Notes: generated by a model from the letters alone, not told the origin. DNA of 64,000 nt from Spirosoma lacussanchae (GCF_005870035.1 NZ_SWJG01000011.1:62001-126000); one strand, 5' to 3'; shown: positions 24,501-34,587, counted from the stretch's first letter. Translations and numbers: made by a program.

Positions 24501-25421
24501 ATGAGTACAGAGACTGTAGAAAATTTTCCGGCCGATCATAAGGCCGGCTTCGTCAGCATTGTGGGCAAACCCAATGTTGGCAAATCGACCCTGATGAACC
24601 AGCTCGTTGGCGAACGCCTGAGCATCATTACGGCCAAGGCCCAGACCACGCGTCACCGCATCATGGGCATCCTGAACGGCACCCACAACGGCCAGGAATT
24701 TCAACTCGTTTACTCCGATACGCCGGGCATCATCAAGCCGCAGTACAAACTGCATGAGTCAATGATGAGCTTCGTGCGCGGGTCGCTCGAAGATGCCGAC
24801 GTGGTTCTGTTCGTGACCGATATCTTCGAGCAGCACGACGAAAACGACGTCATTGCCCGGCTTCAGAAATCTGATGTGCCCATTCTGCTGCTGATCAATA
24901 AGATCGATCAGGCCACCCAGGAACAGGTTGAAGAGAAAATTGCCTACTGGCAGGAAAACTTCCGTGCTCAGGAGATCATACCGATTTCGGCCCTGAACGG
25001 CTTCAACATCGACCGGGTGTTCGAAGGCATCATTAGCCGCCTGCCCCAGCACCCGCCCTACTTCCCCAAAGACGAACTGACCGATAAGCCCGAGCGGTTT
25101 TTTGCGTCGGAGATCATCCGCGAAAAGATATTCCTCAACTACAAGAAAGAGGTTCCGTACAGCAGCGAGGTGGTTATTATCGGCTTCAAGGAAAAAGAAG
25201 ACATTATCGTTATCCAGTCCGAGATCCTGGTCGAGCGGGCTACCCAGCGGGCTATTCTGCTGGGCGAAGGCGGTAAGATGATCAAGAAAACGGGCATCAT
25301 GGCCCGCGAAGAACTCGAGCGGTTTTTCGGCAAAAAAGTATTCCTCGAACAATTCGTAAAAGTAGAACCCGACTGGCGTCAGAAAGAGCGCATGCTCAAG
25401 CGGCTGGGGTACGACGAATAA
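24501..25421 (+). CDS. era: GTPase Era
   Basis: This 306-aa protein has the Era layout. The N-terminal GTPase domain carries the P-loop GKPNVGKST (residues 22-30), the G3 segment DTPGI, and NKID as G4. The C-terminal KH RNA-binding domain shows the GEGGKMIKKTG turn, and the protein ends in VKVEPDWR. Era binds 16S rRNA and helps 30S subunit maturation; it is peripheral to the membrane. It is followed 80 bases later by der, another ribosome-assembly GTPase. Confidence 0.97.
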   Translation: MSTETVENFPADHKAGFVSIVGKPNVGKSTLMNQLVGERLSIITAKAQTTRHRIMGILNGTHNGQEFQLVYSDTPGIIKPQYKLHESMMSFVRGSLEDADVVLFVTDIFEQHDENDVIARLQKSDVPILLLINKIDQATQEQVEEKIAYWQENFRAQEIIPISALNGFNIDRVFEGIISRLPQHPPYFPKDELTDKPERFFASEIIREKIFLNYKKEVPYSSEVVIIGFKEKEDIIVIQSEILVERATQRAILLGEGGKMIKKTGIMAREELERFFGKKVFLEQFVKVEPDWRQKERMLKRLGYDE

Positions 25422-25501
25422 GATGAGCTATGACCGATCAGTGCGGCCGCGTTCCTGCGACCCACTCGTTGCCGATTACTCATCATTCATCATTCAGAAA
25501 A

Positions 25502-26809
25502 ATGGCTAACATCGTTGCTATTGTAGGACGCCCCAATGTGGGAAAGTCTACCTTTTTTAATCGCCTGATCGAAGAGCGGCAGGCTATCATGGATAACCAG
25601 TCGGGCGTAACGCGCGACCGGCATTACGGCACCGCCGAGTGGAACGGCAGCTACTTTACCGTGATCGACACCGGCGGCTACGTTGTCGGGTCTGACGACG
25701 TATTTGAAGAATCGATTCGGGAACAGGTTCAGATTGCCATTCAGGAATCGACCGTTCTGCTGTTTATGGTCGATACCCAAACCGGCATTACCGGCCTCGA
25801 CGAAGATTTTGCGGATGTGCTGCGCCGAACCAAGAAGCCAGTGTATGTCGTAGCCAACAAAGCCGAAACCTCAGACCGGTCGCAGGGAGCGGCCGAGTTC
25901 TATGCGCTGGGTCTGGGCGAACCCTACCCGGTTTCGTCGATGACGGGCAGCGGCACCGGCGATCTGCTCGACGAAGTAGTGAAACATTTTCAGGGGCCTG
26001 GTGTCGAAGATCCCGACGCCGGTATTCCGCGCATCGCTATCCTGGGCCGCCCCAACGTAGGGAAGTCGTCGTTCCTGAACGTACTGACCGGCCAGGAGCG
26101 CAGTATTGTGACCGACATTGCCGGTACCACCCGCGACGCTATCAATACCCGATACCGGGCTTACGGGAAAGATTTTATCCTGACCGACACGGCCGGTATC
26201 CGCCGGAAAGCACGCATTCAGGACAACGTAGAATTTTACTCTACGCTCCGGTCGCTTAAGGCCATGGAAGAGTCGGACGTTTGTATTGTTATGCTTGATG
26301 CCACGCGGGGGCTGGAAGCGCAGGACCTCAACATCATTGGCCAGGCCGTAAAAGCCAGAAAAGGCGTGGTGATCATGGTCAACAAGTGGGACGCGGTCGA
26401 AAAAGACCACCGTACCGCCGATATTCTCCGGAAAGAGATGATTGCGCGGATGATGCCGATCGATTATCTGCCTATCATTTTTGCCTCTGTTCACGAGAAA
26501 CAGCGCATTTTCCAGGTCATGGAAAAAGCCATGGAGGTGTACGAAAACAAGAGCAAACGGATTGCCACGTCGAAACTGAATGAGGCCATGCAACCCGAGA
26601 TCGAAGCCTATCCGCCCCCGGCTCTGAAGGGTAAGCATGTCAAGATCAAATACATGCTACAGGTGCCGACGCCTTCGCCAACGTTCGTATTTTTCTGCAA
26701 CCTGCCCCAGTACGTGCCCGAGTCGTACCAGCGCTTTCTGGAAAACAAGCTCCGCGCTCACTTCGATTTTGACGGGGTGCCGCTGACGCTGTTCTTCCGC
26801 CAGAAGTAA
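25502..26809 (+). CDS. der: GTPase Der (EngA)
   Basis: This 435-aa protein has two tandem GTPase domains. The first P-loop is GRPNVGKST at residues 9-17 and the second, GRPNVGKSS, starts at G182. Both carry DT.G and NK.D/E motifs (NKAE, NKWD), and a C-terminal KH-like domain ends LTLFFRQK. Der acts in 50S subunit assembly. I start it at ATG 25502 (MANIVAIVG); the longer frame from 25430 would add 24 residues unlike the family. Confidence 0.97.
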   Translation: MANIVAIVGRPNVGKSTFFNRLIEERQAIMDNQSGVTRDRHYGTAEWNGSYFTVIDTGGYVVGSDDVFEESIREQVQIAIQESTVLLFMVDTQTGITGLDEDFADVLRRTKKPVYVVANKAETSDRSQGAAEFYALGLGEPYPVSSMTGSGTGDLLDEVVKHFQGPGVEDPDAGIPRIAILGRPNVGKSSFLNVLTGQERSIVTDIAGTTRDAINTRYRAYGKDFILTDTAGIRRKARIQDNVEFYSTLRSLKAMEESDVCIVMLDATRGLEAQDLNIIGQAVKARKGVVIMVNKWDAVEKDHRTADILRKEMIARMMPIDYLPIIFASVHEKQRIFQVMEKAMEVYENKSKRIATSKLNEAMQPEIEAYPPPALKGKHVKIKYMLQVPTPSPTFVFFCNLPQYVPESYQRFLENKLRAHFDFDGVPLTLFFRQK

Positions 26810-26896
26810 CGGAGCCGGGGGCGATTCTGTCGCGCTGCCGGGCCATGTTCGTTTGTGTTACCTGTTCCGAAGCCGACTTGTTTATCCGGTTTACGC

Positions 26897-27838
26897 ATGT
26901 CTATTCAACACGAAAGGGTCCGGCAGACCAGTACCAGCCGATCGTCATGGATCGGCTTTTTGCTGGTTTTTCTGTCGGCCTTCTGCTTTGCCTGTAAGGG
27001 CATCCTGATCAAGCTGGCCTATCAGTATTCGATCGATACCATTTCGTTGCTGACGCTCCGGATGCTGTTTGCGCTGCCTTTTTACATAGGCATTGCGGTG
27101 CATCTGTCGCGTACGGCACCGGCTCCATCGCTGTCGGTGCGGCAGTGGGGGTTGCTGGCCATCCTGGGCATTACGGGCTACTACCTGGCCAGCTTCTTCA
27201 ACTTTCTGGGTCTGGTCTACATTACAGCCAGCCTGGAGCGCATTCTGCTCTTCACCTACCCCACCTTTGTATTGCTGATGAATGCGCTGGGGTTTGGCCG
27301 ACGGGTTACCCGGCTTCAGATTCTGGCTCTGTTACTGACCTACGCGGGTATTCTGATCGCCTTTGTAGGTAACATCGAAACGACCCGGCAGACCAATGTG
27401 CTGCTGGGCGGTTTCTGGGTGGTGCTGAGCGGGCTGGTCTATGCCATCTACCTAGTGGGCAGCGATCGGGTCATTGCGGGCGTTGGTCCGCAGCGCTTTA
27501 CCTGTTATGCGATGATGGCCGCTACGGTACCGACGGTGCTACACTGCGCCCTGGAAAATGGGCTGCAGCTGGGCGGTTACCCCTGGCCCGTCTACGCGCT
27601 TGGGCTGGGCATGGGAATCTTCGTTACGGTGATTCCTACCTTTATGATGGCCGAAGGTATCAGGCGGGTCGGCTCCGGCAACACGTCTATCATCGGCAGC
27701 ATCGGCCCCATTTTCACCATTATTTTATCGACCACTGTTCTTCAGGAAAGAATAAGCTGGCAACAGATGGTGGGTACGTTACTGGTTTTGACCGGCGTTT
27801 TTCTGATTGGCTGGCGCGGTACTAAACCGGCCGCATGA
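26897..27838 (+). CDS. EamA/DMT family transporter
   Basis: This 313-aa protein has ten hydrophobic helices arranged as two EamA repeats. The first repeat starts at FLLVFLSAFCFACKG and the second at LLGGFWVVLSGLVYAIYL. GSGNTSIIGSIGPIFTI near the C-terminus is typical of the second repeat. Such proteins export or import metabolites across the cytoplasmic membrane; the substrate is unknown. I start at ATG 26897 rather than GTG 26855, which would prepend 14 polar residues. Confidence 0.85.
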   Translation: MSIQHERVRQTSTSRSSWIGFLLVFLSAFCFACKGILIKLAYQYSIDTISLLTLRMLFALPFYIGIAVHLSRTAPAPSLSVRQWGLLAILGITGYYLASFFNFLGLVYITASLERILLFTYPTFVLLMNALGFGRRVTRLQILALLLTYAGILIAFVGNIETTRQTNVLLGGFWVVLSGLVYAIYLVGSDRVIAGVGPQRFTCYAMMAATVPTVLHCALENGLQLGGYPWPVYALGLGMGIFVTVIPTFMMAEGIRRVGSGNTSIIGSIGPIFTIILSTTVLQERISWQQMVGTLLVLTGVFLIGWRGTKPAA

Positions 27839-28064
27839 CTCACCCCTACGTTTGTGTATAACTATCATAGTCGCCTAAGTATATAGTTGGGTAGTATACC
27901 TTTTACAGAAATCATATAATAATCAACAAGATTACATTATAAAATAGGATTAGAGAACCAACCATTAAATAAATACTACTCACGTTCAAGGGCTTATTCG
28001 AGCGAACCGTTTGAATTTAACCTATCTTTTCAACATTAGAGGGCATTCGTTGTACTATAAAATC

Positions 28065-28373
28065 ATGGCTACAGACAAAGTAATGGACGATGAAAAGCGC
28101 ATTGACAAGGCCGCATATGTACTCAAAGCGGTGGCTCATCCGCTGCGTATCAGAATCATTCAGATGTTGAACGAGAGTACCGAACTAAATGTGTCAACCA
28201 TTTACAAAAACCTGAATGCCGAACAGTCGCTGATTTCGCATCACCTGATCAACATGCGCGATAAAGGGATACTGGACATACGGCGCAGCGGCAAAAACAT
28301 CTACTATTTTCTGGTTGACTCAGCAGTCTCTGACGTCATTGACTGCATTTACAAGAGTAAAATTCTGAACTAG
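28065..28373 (+). CDS. ArsR-family winged-helix regulator
   Basis: This 102-aa protein is a single winged helix-turn-helix domain of the ArsR type: AYVLKAVAHPLRIRIIQML, recognition helix in AEQSLISHHLINMRDKGIL, and wing RRSGKNIYYFL. No metal-binding cysteines are visible (the only Cys is near the C-terminus, VIDCIYK), so it may sense something other than a metal or act through redox or protein partners. ATG 28065 fits the family; an upstream TTG at 28011 would add 18 residues. The 226 bases before it are AT-rich. It stands alone, so its targets are unknown. Confidence 0.85.
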   Translation: MATDKVMDDEKRIDKAAYVLKAVAHPLRIRIIQMLNESTELNVSTIYKNLNAEQSLISHHLINMRDKGILDIRRSGKNIYYFLVDSAVSDVIDCIYKSKILN

Positions 28374-28413
28374 GCATTTGCAGGCTATCCATTACAACGT
28401 AGCCTCGCAGAAA

Positions 28414-28474
28414 CCAAACGGTCGCCAGGAGCGGAACGGTCTAGCAACCTGTCCTGCTCCTGGCGACCGTTTGG
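28414..28474. terminator. Inverted repeat between converging ArsR and ruvB genes
   Basis: Perfect 19-bp arms (28414-28432 and 28456-28474) surround a 23-base loop. It lies 41 bases past the ArsR stop and 17 bases past the ruvB stop. It probably terminates transcripts from both sides, although no long T-run follows either arm. Confidence 0.55.
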
Positions 28475-28490
28475 CTATGCAGCACCTGGC

Positions 28491-29519
28491 TTACCCGAAC
28501 AGATCGCCGGTTTTGTAGTTGGGCACTACCCCTAGGTGGATATAGGCTTTTTCGGTGGCCTCCCGGCCCCGCGCGGTTCGCTTCAGAAAGCCTTCCTGAA
28601 TCAGGAATGGCTCATACACCTCCTCAATGGTTTCAGACTCTTCGCCACAAGCCGTTGCGATGGTAGACAGGCCTACGGGTCCGCCCTTGAACTTCTCGAT
28701 AATGGTCGACAGAATTCGGTTGTCCATATCGTCGAGCCCGTTCTGGTCGACTTCGAGTGCACTCAGGGCAATCTCGGCAATCTCTACGTTGATATACCCA
28801 TTGCCTTTCACCTGCGCAAAATCGCGGGTACGGCGGAGCAGGTTATTGGCGATACGCGGTGTACCGCGGCTTCGACGGGCAATCTCATAGGCACCCATTT
28901 CGTCGATAGGCGTTCCCAGAATAGCCGACGAACGCTGCACGATGCTGGTCAGCAGCCGGGCGTCGTAATATTCGAGCCGGCAGCTGATACCGAAGCGGGC
29001 GCGCAGGGGTGCCGTAAGCATACCGGCGCGGGTCGTAGCACCGATCAGCGTAAACGGATTCAGCTTGATCTGTACCGTACGGGCGTTCGGGCCCGAGTCG
29101 AGCATGATGTCGATTTTGTAATCTTCCATGGCCGAGTACAGATACTCTTCCACGATGGGGTTGAGCCGGTGTATCTCGTCGATGAACAGTACGTCGTTGG
29201 GCTGCAGGTTGGTCAGGAGCCCGGCCAGGTCGGAGGGCTTGTCGAGCACCGGCCCGGAGGTCATCTTGATATTGGCGTTCAGCTCGTTGGCTACGATGTG
29301 CGACAGGGTGGTTTTACCCAGGCCCGGCGGTCCGTGCAGCAGCACGTGGTCGAGCGCGTCGCCCCGCTGCTGAGCCGCGCGTACAAACACTTCCAGGTTG
29401 TCGAGTATTTTGGCCTGGCCCGTGAAGTCGGAGAACGAGAGGGGCCGGAGCGCCCGTTCGATCTCCTTATCGGTAGCAGTCATGCCGTCGCCGGAGCCTT
29501 TCAGAAAGTCGTTTCGCAT
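28491..29519 (-). CDS. ruvB: Holliday junction branch-migration helicase RuvB
   Basis: This 342-aa AAA+ ATPase has Walker A GPPGLGKTT (G63-T71), Walker B DEIHRL, the sensor region GATTRAGMLTAPLRARF, and the C-terminal winged helix (GGPVGLSTIATACGEE, then IQEGFLKRTARGR). Length is normal for the family. With RuvA it drives branch migration during recombination. It is not beside ruvA or ruvC here. The ORF of the CHU-type protein begins downstream in the same strand's reverse order, with no overlap. Confidence 0.97.
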   Translation of the reverse strand: MRNDFLKGSGDGMTATDKEIERALRPLSFSDFTGQAKILDNLEVFVRAAQQRGDALDHVLLHGPPGLGKTTLSHIVANELNANIKMTSGPVLDKPSDLAGLLTNLQPNDVLFIDEIHRLNPIVEEYLYSAMEDYKIDIMLDSGPNARTVQIKLNPFTLIGATTRAGMLTAPLRARFGISCRLEYYDARLLTSIVQRSSAILGTPIDEMGAYEIARRSRGTPRIANNLLRRTRDFAQVKGNGYINVEIAEIALSALEVDQNGLDDMDNRILSTIIEKFKGGPVGLSTIATACGEESETIEEVYEPFLIQEGFLKRTARGREATEKAYIHLGVVPNYKTGDLFG

Positions 29520-29619
29520 AGTTTTTTTCCGTACAGCCCCCGCCCGTTTCGACCCGAAAAGTCAGGGCATCTGGGCGGGGGCTTTCTTTCAAATTTACGA
29601 AAAAAAGCCCGTATTTCCG

Positions 29620-32600
29620 CTAGCGAATGACCATTACAGTACCCCGTTTTACCATCTTTCCGCGGTCCGGAAACGACTCACTTTTGTACGTTACCGTATA
29701 CGGATAAACCATGGCCGGATACATCGCTCCTTTGTACGTTCCGTCCCATTTCTGCTCCGGGCTGTTGCTCACGAAGATCACTTCTCCCCAGCGGTTATAG
29801 ACCTTGAACTCGTACTCGATCACGTAGGCCGTGAAGACCTGAAGCTGGTCGTTTACCCCGTCATTGTTGGGCGTGAACGCATCCGGCACGTTGACGCGCG
29901 GTTCGCACAGATTCAGCACCCGCGAGGTGCCTACGGCCGTACAGCCCTGCACGTCGGTTACGCGCACGCTGTAGTCGCCGGCGCGACTGACGGTAATGCG
30001 CTGGGTCGTATCCGTTAGCGGACTGAGCCAGCGGTACCGCAAGGTCGGTGCTCCGCCTGCCGATAACTGAACAATGCCCTGGTCGCCTTCACATAACGAG
30101 GCCTCGCGGGTGAGCGAGAACTGCGGAGGTGGCCGATCGCCGACGCGGACCGAGCTGCGCCCGACGCACCCGTTCTGCGTGTTGCGCACCACGAGGCTGT
30201 AAGCGCCCGGCTGGGTAACCGAGATGGTTGGCGAGGTAGCGCCCGTACTCCACTGATACACGTTGCCCGGCACATCGCCCTCGCGCGGGGCCAGCGTAAC
30301 CGGATTACCCAGACACTTGAGCGTATCGGGACCAAGGCGGGCAAAACCAGTACTGTCGAGCCCCACGGCTATGCTGTCGAGACTGGCTTTACACCCGTTC
30401 TGGTCGGTCACCTCTACCTGATAAACGCCCGGCGCAGCCGTGTTGAATACGGCGCTGGTCGATACCGGATTGTTGCTCCGATCCAGCCAGACGTAGGCGG
30501 TGGCCGTACCGCCCGTAACCCGCAGACTAATTGTACCGCTGTTAGGCTGGCTACAGAGTGCGTCGCGTACCGTAGGCGAAATAGCCAGCTGATTGATCGG
30601 CGACCGAAGGGTAAAGGAGCTGTCGGCCTCACAACCATACACGGTATCGGTGGCCGTTACGGCGTAGTTCCCCTCGGGCAGACCCGTTATGCGGTTGATC
30701 GTAGCGGGCAGGGTAGCGCCCGCCCCGCCACTCCAGACGTAGGTATAGCTGCCCACCGGGCTGGCCGTCAGCTCAATGGTGCCGTTGGCTGTAGTACAGG
30801 CGGTGGGGCCGGTCAGGGCGGCACGAAGCGTGATCTTTGGTAGTTCGTTGACCTGAATCGTATCGGAATTTTCGCAGCCGATGTTGTCTTTAGCCGTCAC
30901 GAAGTACGTACCCGCCCGCGACACCTGCGAATTTCGTTCGGTGCTGCCGTTACTCCACTGGAACTGGGTCCAGCGCATCTGTGGCACCGTCAGCGTCACG
31001 GCCGATCGATAGCAGAACACGGTGTCGGGCCCCAGATCGAGTGAGGGAACCGGCCGGATCTGCACTTCGATGGTATCGGTTTTAAAACAGCCCCCGTTGG
31101 CCGCAATACCCACCACGTCGTAGAAGCCCGGTCGGGTCAGGGTCAGGGTTTTCTGCCTGCCCGCCACGCGCCCGTTTACGAGCCAGACGTACAGTTTAGC
31201 CTCCACTTTCAGATCGAGCGTCAGGCCGTTCTTGTTACAGATAGCCGTGTCGGCGCCCAGGTTTATATCAGGTGGCGTTTCAACAATTGTGATGGTATCG
31301 GTAATGGTCGTGTCTTTACAGATACCGCGGCCGTTACTGAGCTGGGTAACGATCCGGAGGCTGACCGAATAGTCGCCCGGTTGTCGGTACGTATGGGTTT
31401 GCGGCTGCAGGGCCGTGGTCGAAACCGGGGCGCTGCCGTCGCCGAAGTTCCAGGTATACGTTTCTTTCAGCTTCGGACAGTTCGGACTGGCCTGGAAAAC
31501 GGTTGGTTGGTTGGCACAGGTATCGGCATAGGTAAAGCCCGGCCCGTTTGACGGATCGTTGAAGTTGGCCACCAGGTTGGGCAGGCCCAGCTGACTGGTT
31601 TTGCCGCCCAGCGACTGGCCCTCGGGATTGAACCGCAAACTGTCGAGCAGACCGCCGTTCGGGTTTTCGATGGTGCCCAGCGAACTACTGCCCTGGATGG
31701 CTACGTAGATCCGACCGTCGGGGCCAATCTGGATGGAACCATACTGCCGGGTGGTGCTGCTGTCTACTACTGTTCGGGATCGGGTCAGCAGCGAGTCGCG
31801 CAGGTTAAGGTCATATTTAAGAATGTACGACGAGCCTTTCTGACTACCATCGGCGTTAGTATCCGCCAGCATGGTTACGTACAGGCTTTTGCCGTCGGGC
31901 GAGAACTCGACCCCGTAGGCTTTGGGCGGGGCCGGCCCAAGATCGATCGTTCGATCGAAGGTCAGGTTACCCGTCGAGTCGTTGAAGGTGAACAGATCGA
32001 CAGAGTTTTTGGGCGGACCGGGTACCACAACCGCCATGGGCCGGTTGCCTGCGTTCCCACCGGTCGTATCGGCCGGGCCGATCTTGATGTAGCCTTCGGC
32101 GTTGGCGAGCGAGTCGAGCGTTTGTCCGCCGGTAAAGGTTTTTACAGAGGGATTTTCTTCGCGGGTCAGGTGCCGGACTTCGAACTGGTTGGTACCGAAA
32201 ACGCGGGTAATCACCCAGTAGGTAGAGTCTCGATCATTGCGGACCGAGGCCGATTGCTCGGTGCCTTTACCCGGCTCGGTAACCGGAATGTTTTTCTGAA
32301 CGACGGCCCCTTTACCGCCATTCTGCCGCATGTCGACAATGCTGTAGGTCAGCTGTTTCTGGCCGCGCACCTCCGAGGTGGTATACACGTAATACAGGTA
32401 CTCGCAGCCCCGGCAGGTGGGCTTGGGAACGATGAGCGCCGATTGGGTAGAGTTTTTATTACCTCCCAGCGGAATGGGCGTAGCCGTAGCCGACGAGTCG
32501 CGCGGGTCCAGCGATTTGAGTGGTTTGCCGTCTTTGCCGTATACGGTTATTCCATCGGTGTAGAACAGCAGTATGCCTTTGGTATTGGCAATGGACGACG

Positions 32601-33306
32601 AGCCTTCGATGGTGTTGAGAGTGCCGTCTTCGATCGGTTCCGGATTGCCGCCCCCGGCAAAGTCAAGTCCGGCGTTCTGCCCGAAATACCACTTCACCCC
32701 CTGCGACTGCGGCCGTTCACCACAGACCGACACATTGATTCGGTCCTGGTACGAGCAGCCCGTATTGGGGTCGATGGCTTCGACGGAATAACAGCCCGAA
32801 CTATCGACCTGTATGGTCTGGGTCGTGTCGCCTTTGGGGTACCAGAGAAATTTGTAGCCCGAGGGCGGGGGGCCGCTCGCGTACGGGTCGAGGGTAATTC
32901 GCTCGCCGATACAGATTGTGGTATCAGTCCGCCAGCTGGCAAAAGGCTGGGGCCGGTTGTTGATGGTGATCAGCCGTTCTACGGTTTGGGTAACCGTGCC
33001 GCTGAGCGTTCTTGTCAGAGTAACCGTATAGGTACCAGCGGTCTGGTAGACATGACGGGCAAACGTACTGTTCTGTGTGGTAAGCGTCGTTCCGCCACCG
33101 TCGCCAAAATTCCAGACCCGGGTCGTTACACCGGTGCTGATACTATCGGTAAACAGCAGAGAATCGGCCTTACACTCCTGATCGGGAACACAGGCTTTGC
33201 CACTCACGCTGAACCCCTGCTGCGCCAGGGCTGTTGTCAGTCCTGCCAGCAGAAACAGCACCAGCCAAAGGCCGGCAAACCGAGTAATCCCATTAGACGT
33301 ATACAT
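29620..33306 (-). CDS. Giant secreted PKD protein with T9SS type B sorting domain
   Basis: This is a 1228-aa exported protein with a signal peptide (about residues 1-28, ending ALAQQ) and an early PKD-type repeat (TRVWNFGDGGGTT). A beta-propeller-like region (about 200-600) follows, then a second PKD (YTWNFGDGSAPV) and several Ig/PKD-like repeats ending in short TYFVTAKDNIGC- or GDYSVRVTDVQGC-like strands. The C-terminus begins VPDAFTPNNDGVND and contains YNRWGEVIF, the CHU/gliding-motility-associated domain that directs type IX secretion. It should be exported to the cell surface. It is divergent from a PorP/SprF gene, the usual partner of such type B cargo. Confidence 0.9.
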   Translation of the reverse strand: MYTSNGITRFAGLWLVLFLLAGLTTALAQQGFSVSGKACVPDQECKADSLLFTDSISTGVTTRVWNFGDGGGTTLTTQNSTFARHVYQTAGTYTVTLTRTLSGTVTQTVERLITINNRPQPFASWRTDTTICIGERITLDPYASGPPPSGYKFLWYPKGDTTQTIQVDSSGCYSVEAIDPNTGCSYQDRINVSVCGERPQSQGVKWYFGQNAGLDFAGGGNPEPIEDGTLNTIEGSSSIANTKGILLFYTDGITVYGKDGKPLKSLDPRDSSATATPIPLGGNKNSTQSALIVPKPTCRGCEYLYYVYTTSEVRGQKQLTYSIVDMRQNGGKGAVVQKNIPVTEPGKGTEQSASVRNDRDSTYWVITRVFGTNQFEVRHLTREENPSVKTFTGGQTLDSLANAEGYIKIGPADTTGGNAGNRPMAVVVPGPPKNSVDLFTFNDSTGNLTFDRTIDLGPAPPKAYGVEFSPDGKSLYVTMLADTNADGSQKGSSYILKYDLNLRDSLLTRSRTVVDSSTTRQYGSIQIGPDGRIYVAIQGSSSLGTIENPNGGLLDSLRFNPEGQSLGGKTSQLGLPNLVANFNDPSNGPGFTYADTCANQPTVFQASPNCPKLKETYTWNFGDGSAPVSTTALQPQTHTYRQPGDYSVSLRIVTQLSNGRGICKDTTITDTITIVETPPDINLGADTAICNKNGLTLDLKVEAKLYVWLVNGRVAGRQKTLTLTRPGFYDVVGIAANGGCFKTDTIEVQIRPVPSLDLGPDTVFCYRSAVTLTVPQMRWTQFQWSNGSTERNSQVSRAGTYFVTAKDNIGCENSDTIQVNELPKITLRAALTGPTACTTANGTIELTASPVGSYTYVWSGGAGATLPATINRITGLPEGNYAVTATDTVYGCEADSSFTLRSPINQLAISPTVRDALCSQPNSGTISLRVTGGTATAYVWLDRSNNPVSTSAVFNTAAPGVYQVEVTDQNGCKASLDSIAVGLDSTGFARLGPDTLKCLGNPVTLAPREGDVPGNVYQWSTGATSPTISVTQPGAYSLVVRNTQNGCVGRSSVRVGDRPPPQFSLTREASLCEGDQGIVQLSAGGAPTLRYRWLSPLTDTTQRITVSRAGDYSVRVTDVQGCTAVGTSRVLNLCEPRVNVPDAFTPNNDGVNDQLQVFTAYVIEYEFKVYNRWGEVIFVSNSPEQKWDGTYKGAMYPAMVYPYTVTYKSESFPDRGKMVKRGTVMVIR

Positions 33307-33539
33307 GTATGATCACTGAAAAGCCCGCTCTACTCAAATTCAACCCTCCACATAACAGACAACGGGGGCATTACGTTAGTATAAACGAAGCAGTTGCTCT
33401 AAAATTTTATCGCTTGTTGACCGTTAAACGGCAGTGAAACCGACTAATTTTATAGGCTGTTTCCGCCCCTAATACTGGTTTTTCGCTGCTAGCGTTGCAA
33501 GTCTAAAAATTGGCCCATTCTTTGCCCGAGTTTATCCAT

Positions 33540-34571
33540 ATGAGTAAGAAATACGTACTGATGTTGTGGGCGCTGGCCCTTACCCGGCTGGCCGTTGCGC
33601 AGGACCCGCAGTTTACGCAGTTCTATGCGGCCCCGCAGTATCTAAATCCAGCGTTTGCCGGGTCGGCGCTGGCTCCCCGCATCACCGCCAACTACCGGAA
33701 CCAGTGGCCTGCCATCACGAACTACGTAACCAGCATGGTTGGTGTGGATCACTACATCGACCGCTTCAACAGTGGCGTCGGTTTGCTGATCATGAACGAT
33801 AATCAGGGCCAGGGCCGCATCCAGTCGACAGAAATTGGTCTGCAATATGCTTACCAGTTTCAGGTTAGTGAGACCTCTTTTGTGCGGTTAGGGTTGCAAG
33901 GCTCCTATGTTAACCGGAATATCAACTATTTTGGTTTGACAACCGGCGATCAGTTCACCGACCGGGGGTTCATTACCGGCAGCGTATCGGGCGACCCGAC
34001 TTTACAGGGTGGGATGCCCCGCAACAAATACGTCGATTTCTCAACGGGCGGGCTCTTCTACTCCGACTGGTTCTGGATTGGCGCTGCGGCTCACCACATT
34101 AACCGCCCCGACCAGGGATTTTTTGTTGGCGGTCAGGATCGGCTCCCCATGAAAGGTAGTATTCACGCCGGGCTGCGTATTCCGCTGATGGGCTTTACGG
34201 GACTGGCCGACGAGCAGGACCGCGAAATCAGCTTCTCGCCGGTAATCCTTTACAAGTTTCAGGGCAAATATGATCAGCTGGATCTGGGCGCGTACCTGAC
34301 CTACGCCCCGCTGACAGTCGGTGCCTACTACCGCGGCATCCCGTTCAAGAAGTACAACCAGACCATCAACAACCACGACGCGCTGGCGTTGCTGGCTGGC
34401 TACCGCATGGACCAGTTTTCCATTGGCTACAGCTACGACGTGACCGTGTCGACGCTCGGTAATAGCGGAGGCTCGCACGAACTGTCGCTGTCGTACATCT
34501 TCGAGAAACCCGAAGGCCGACGCGCTGGCGTACGGAAACGCAGCAAGAAACTGCCCTGCCCCAAATTCTGA
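33540..34571 (+). CDS. Type IX secretion PorP/SprF family outer-membrane protein
   Basis: This 343-aa protein has a signal peptide (about residues 1-20, ending AVAQ). The PorP/SprF signature QDPQFTQFYAAPQYLNPAFA follows, then alternating barrel strands with late YKFQGKYDQLDLGAYLTY and ending SLSYIFEKP. In T9SS, members of this family hold type B cargo at the surface. The start is ATG 33540; the longer frame from 33510 adds 10 residues before the signal. It is 233 bases from the start of the divergent giant CHU-type gene, so the two likely share a regulatory region. Confidence 0.92.
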   Translation: MSKKYVLMLWALALTRLAVAQDPQFTQFYAAPQYLNPAFAGSALAPRITANYRNQWPAITNYVTSMVGVDHYIDRFNSGVGLLIMNDNQGQGRIQSTEIGLQYAYQFQVSETSFVRLGLQGSYVNRNINYFGLTTGDQFTDRGFITGSVSGDPTLQGGMPRNKYVDFSTGGLFYSDWFWIGAAAHHINRPDQGFFVGGQDRLPMKGSIHAGLRIPLMGFTGLADEQDREISFSPVILYKFQGKYDQLDLGAYLTYAPLTVGAYYRGIPFKKYNQTINNHDALALLAGYRMDQFSIGYSYDVTVSTLGNSGGSHELSLSYIFEKPEGRRAGVRKRSKKLPCPKF

Positions 34572-34587
34572 CGGGGTAGATTCCCTC

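Noticed and set aside
24359..24541. Short open frame overlapping the start of era
   Set aside because: It runs through the divergent promoter region and into era in another frame; no coding signature.
32122..33312. 396-codon open frame antisense to the giant CHU-type gene
   Set aside because: It mirrors conserved coding sequence and lacks a ribosome site or family pattern.
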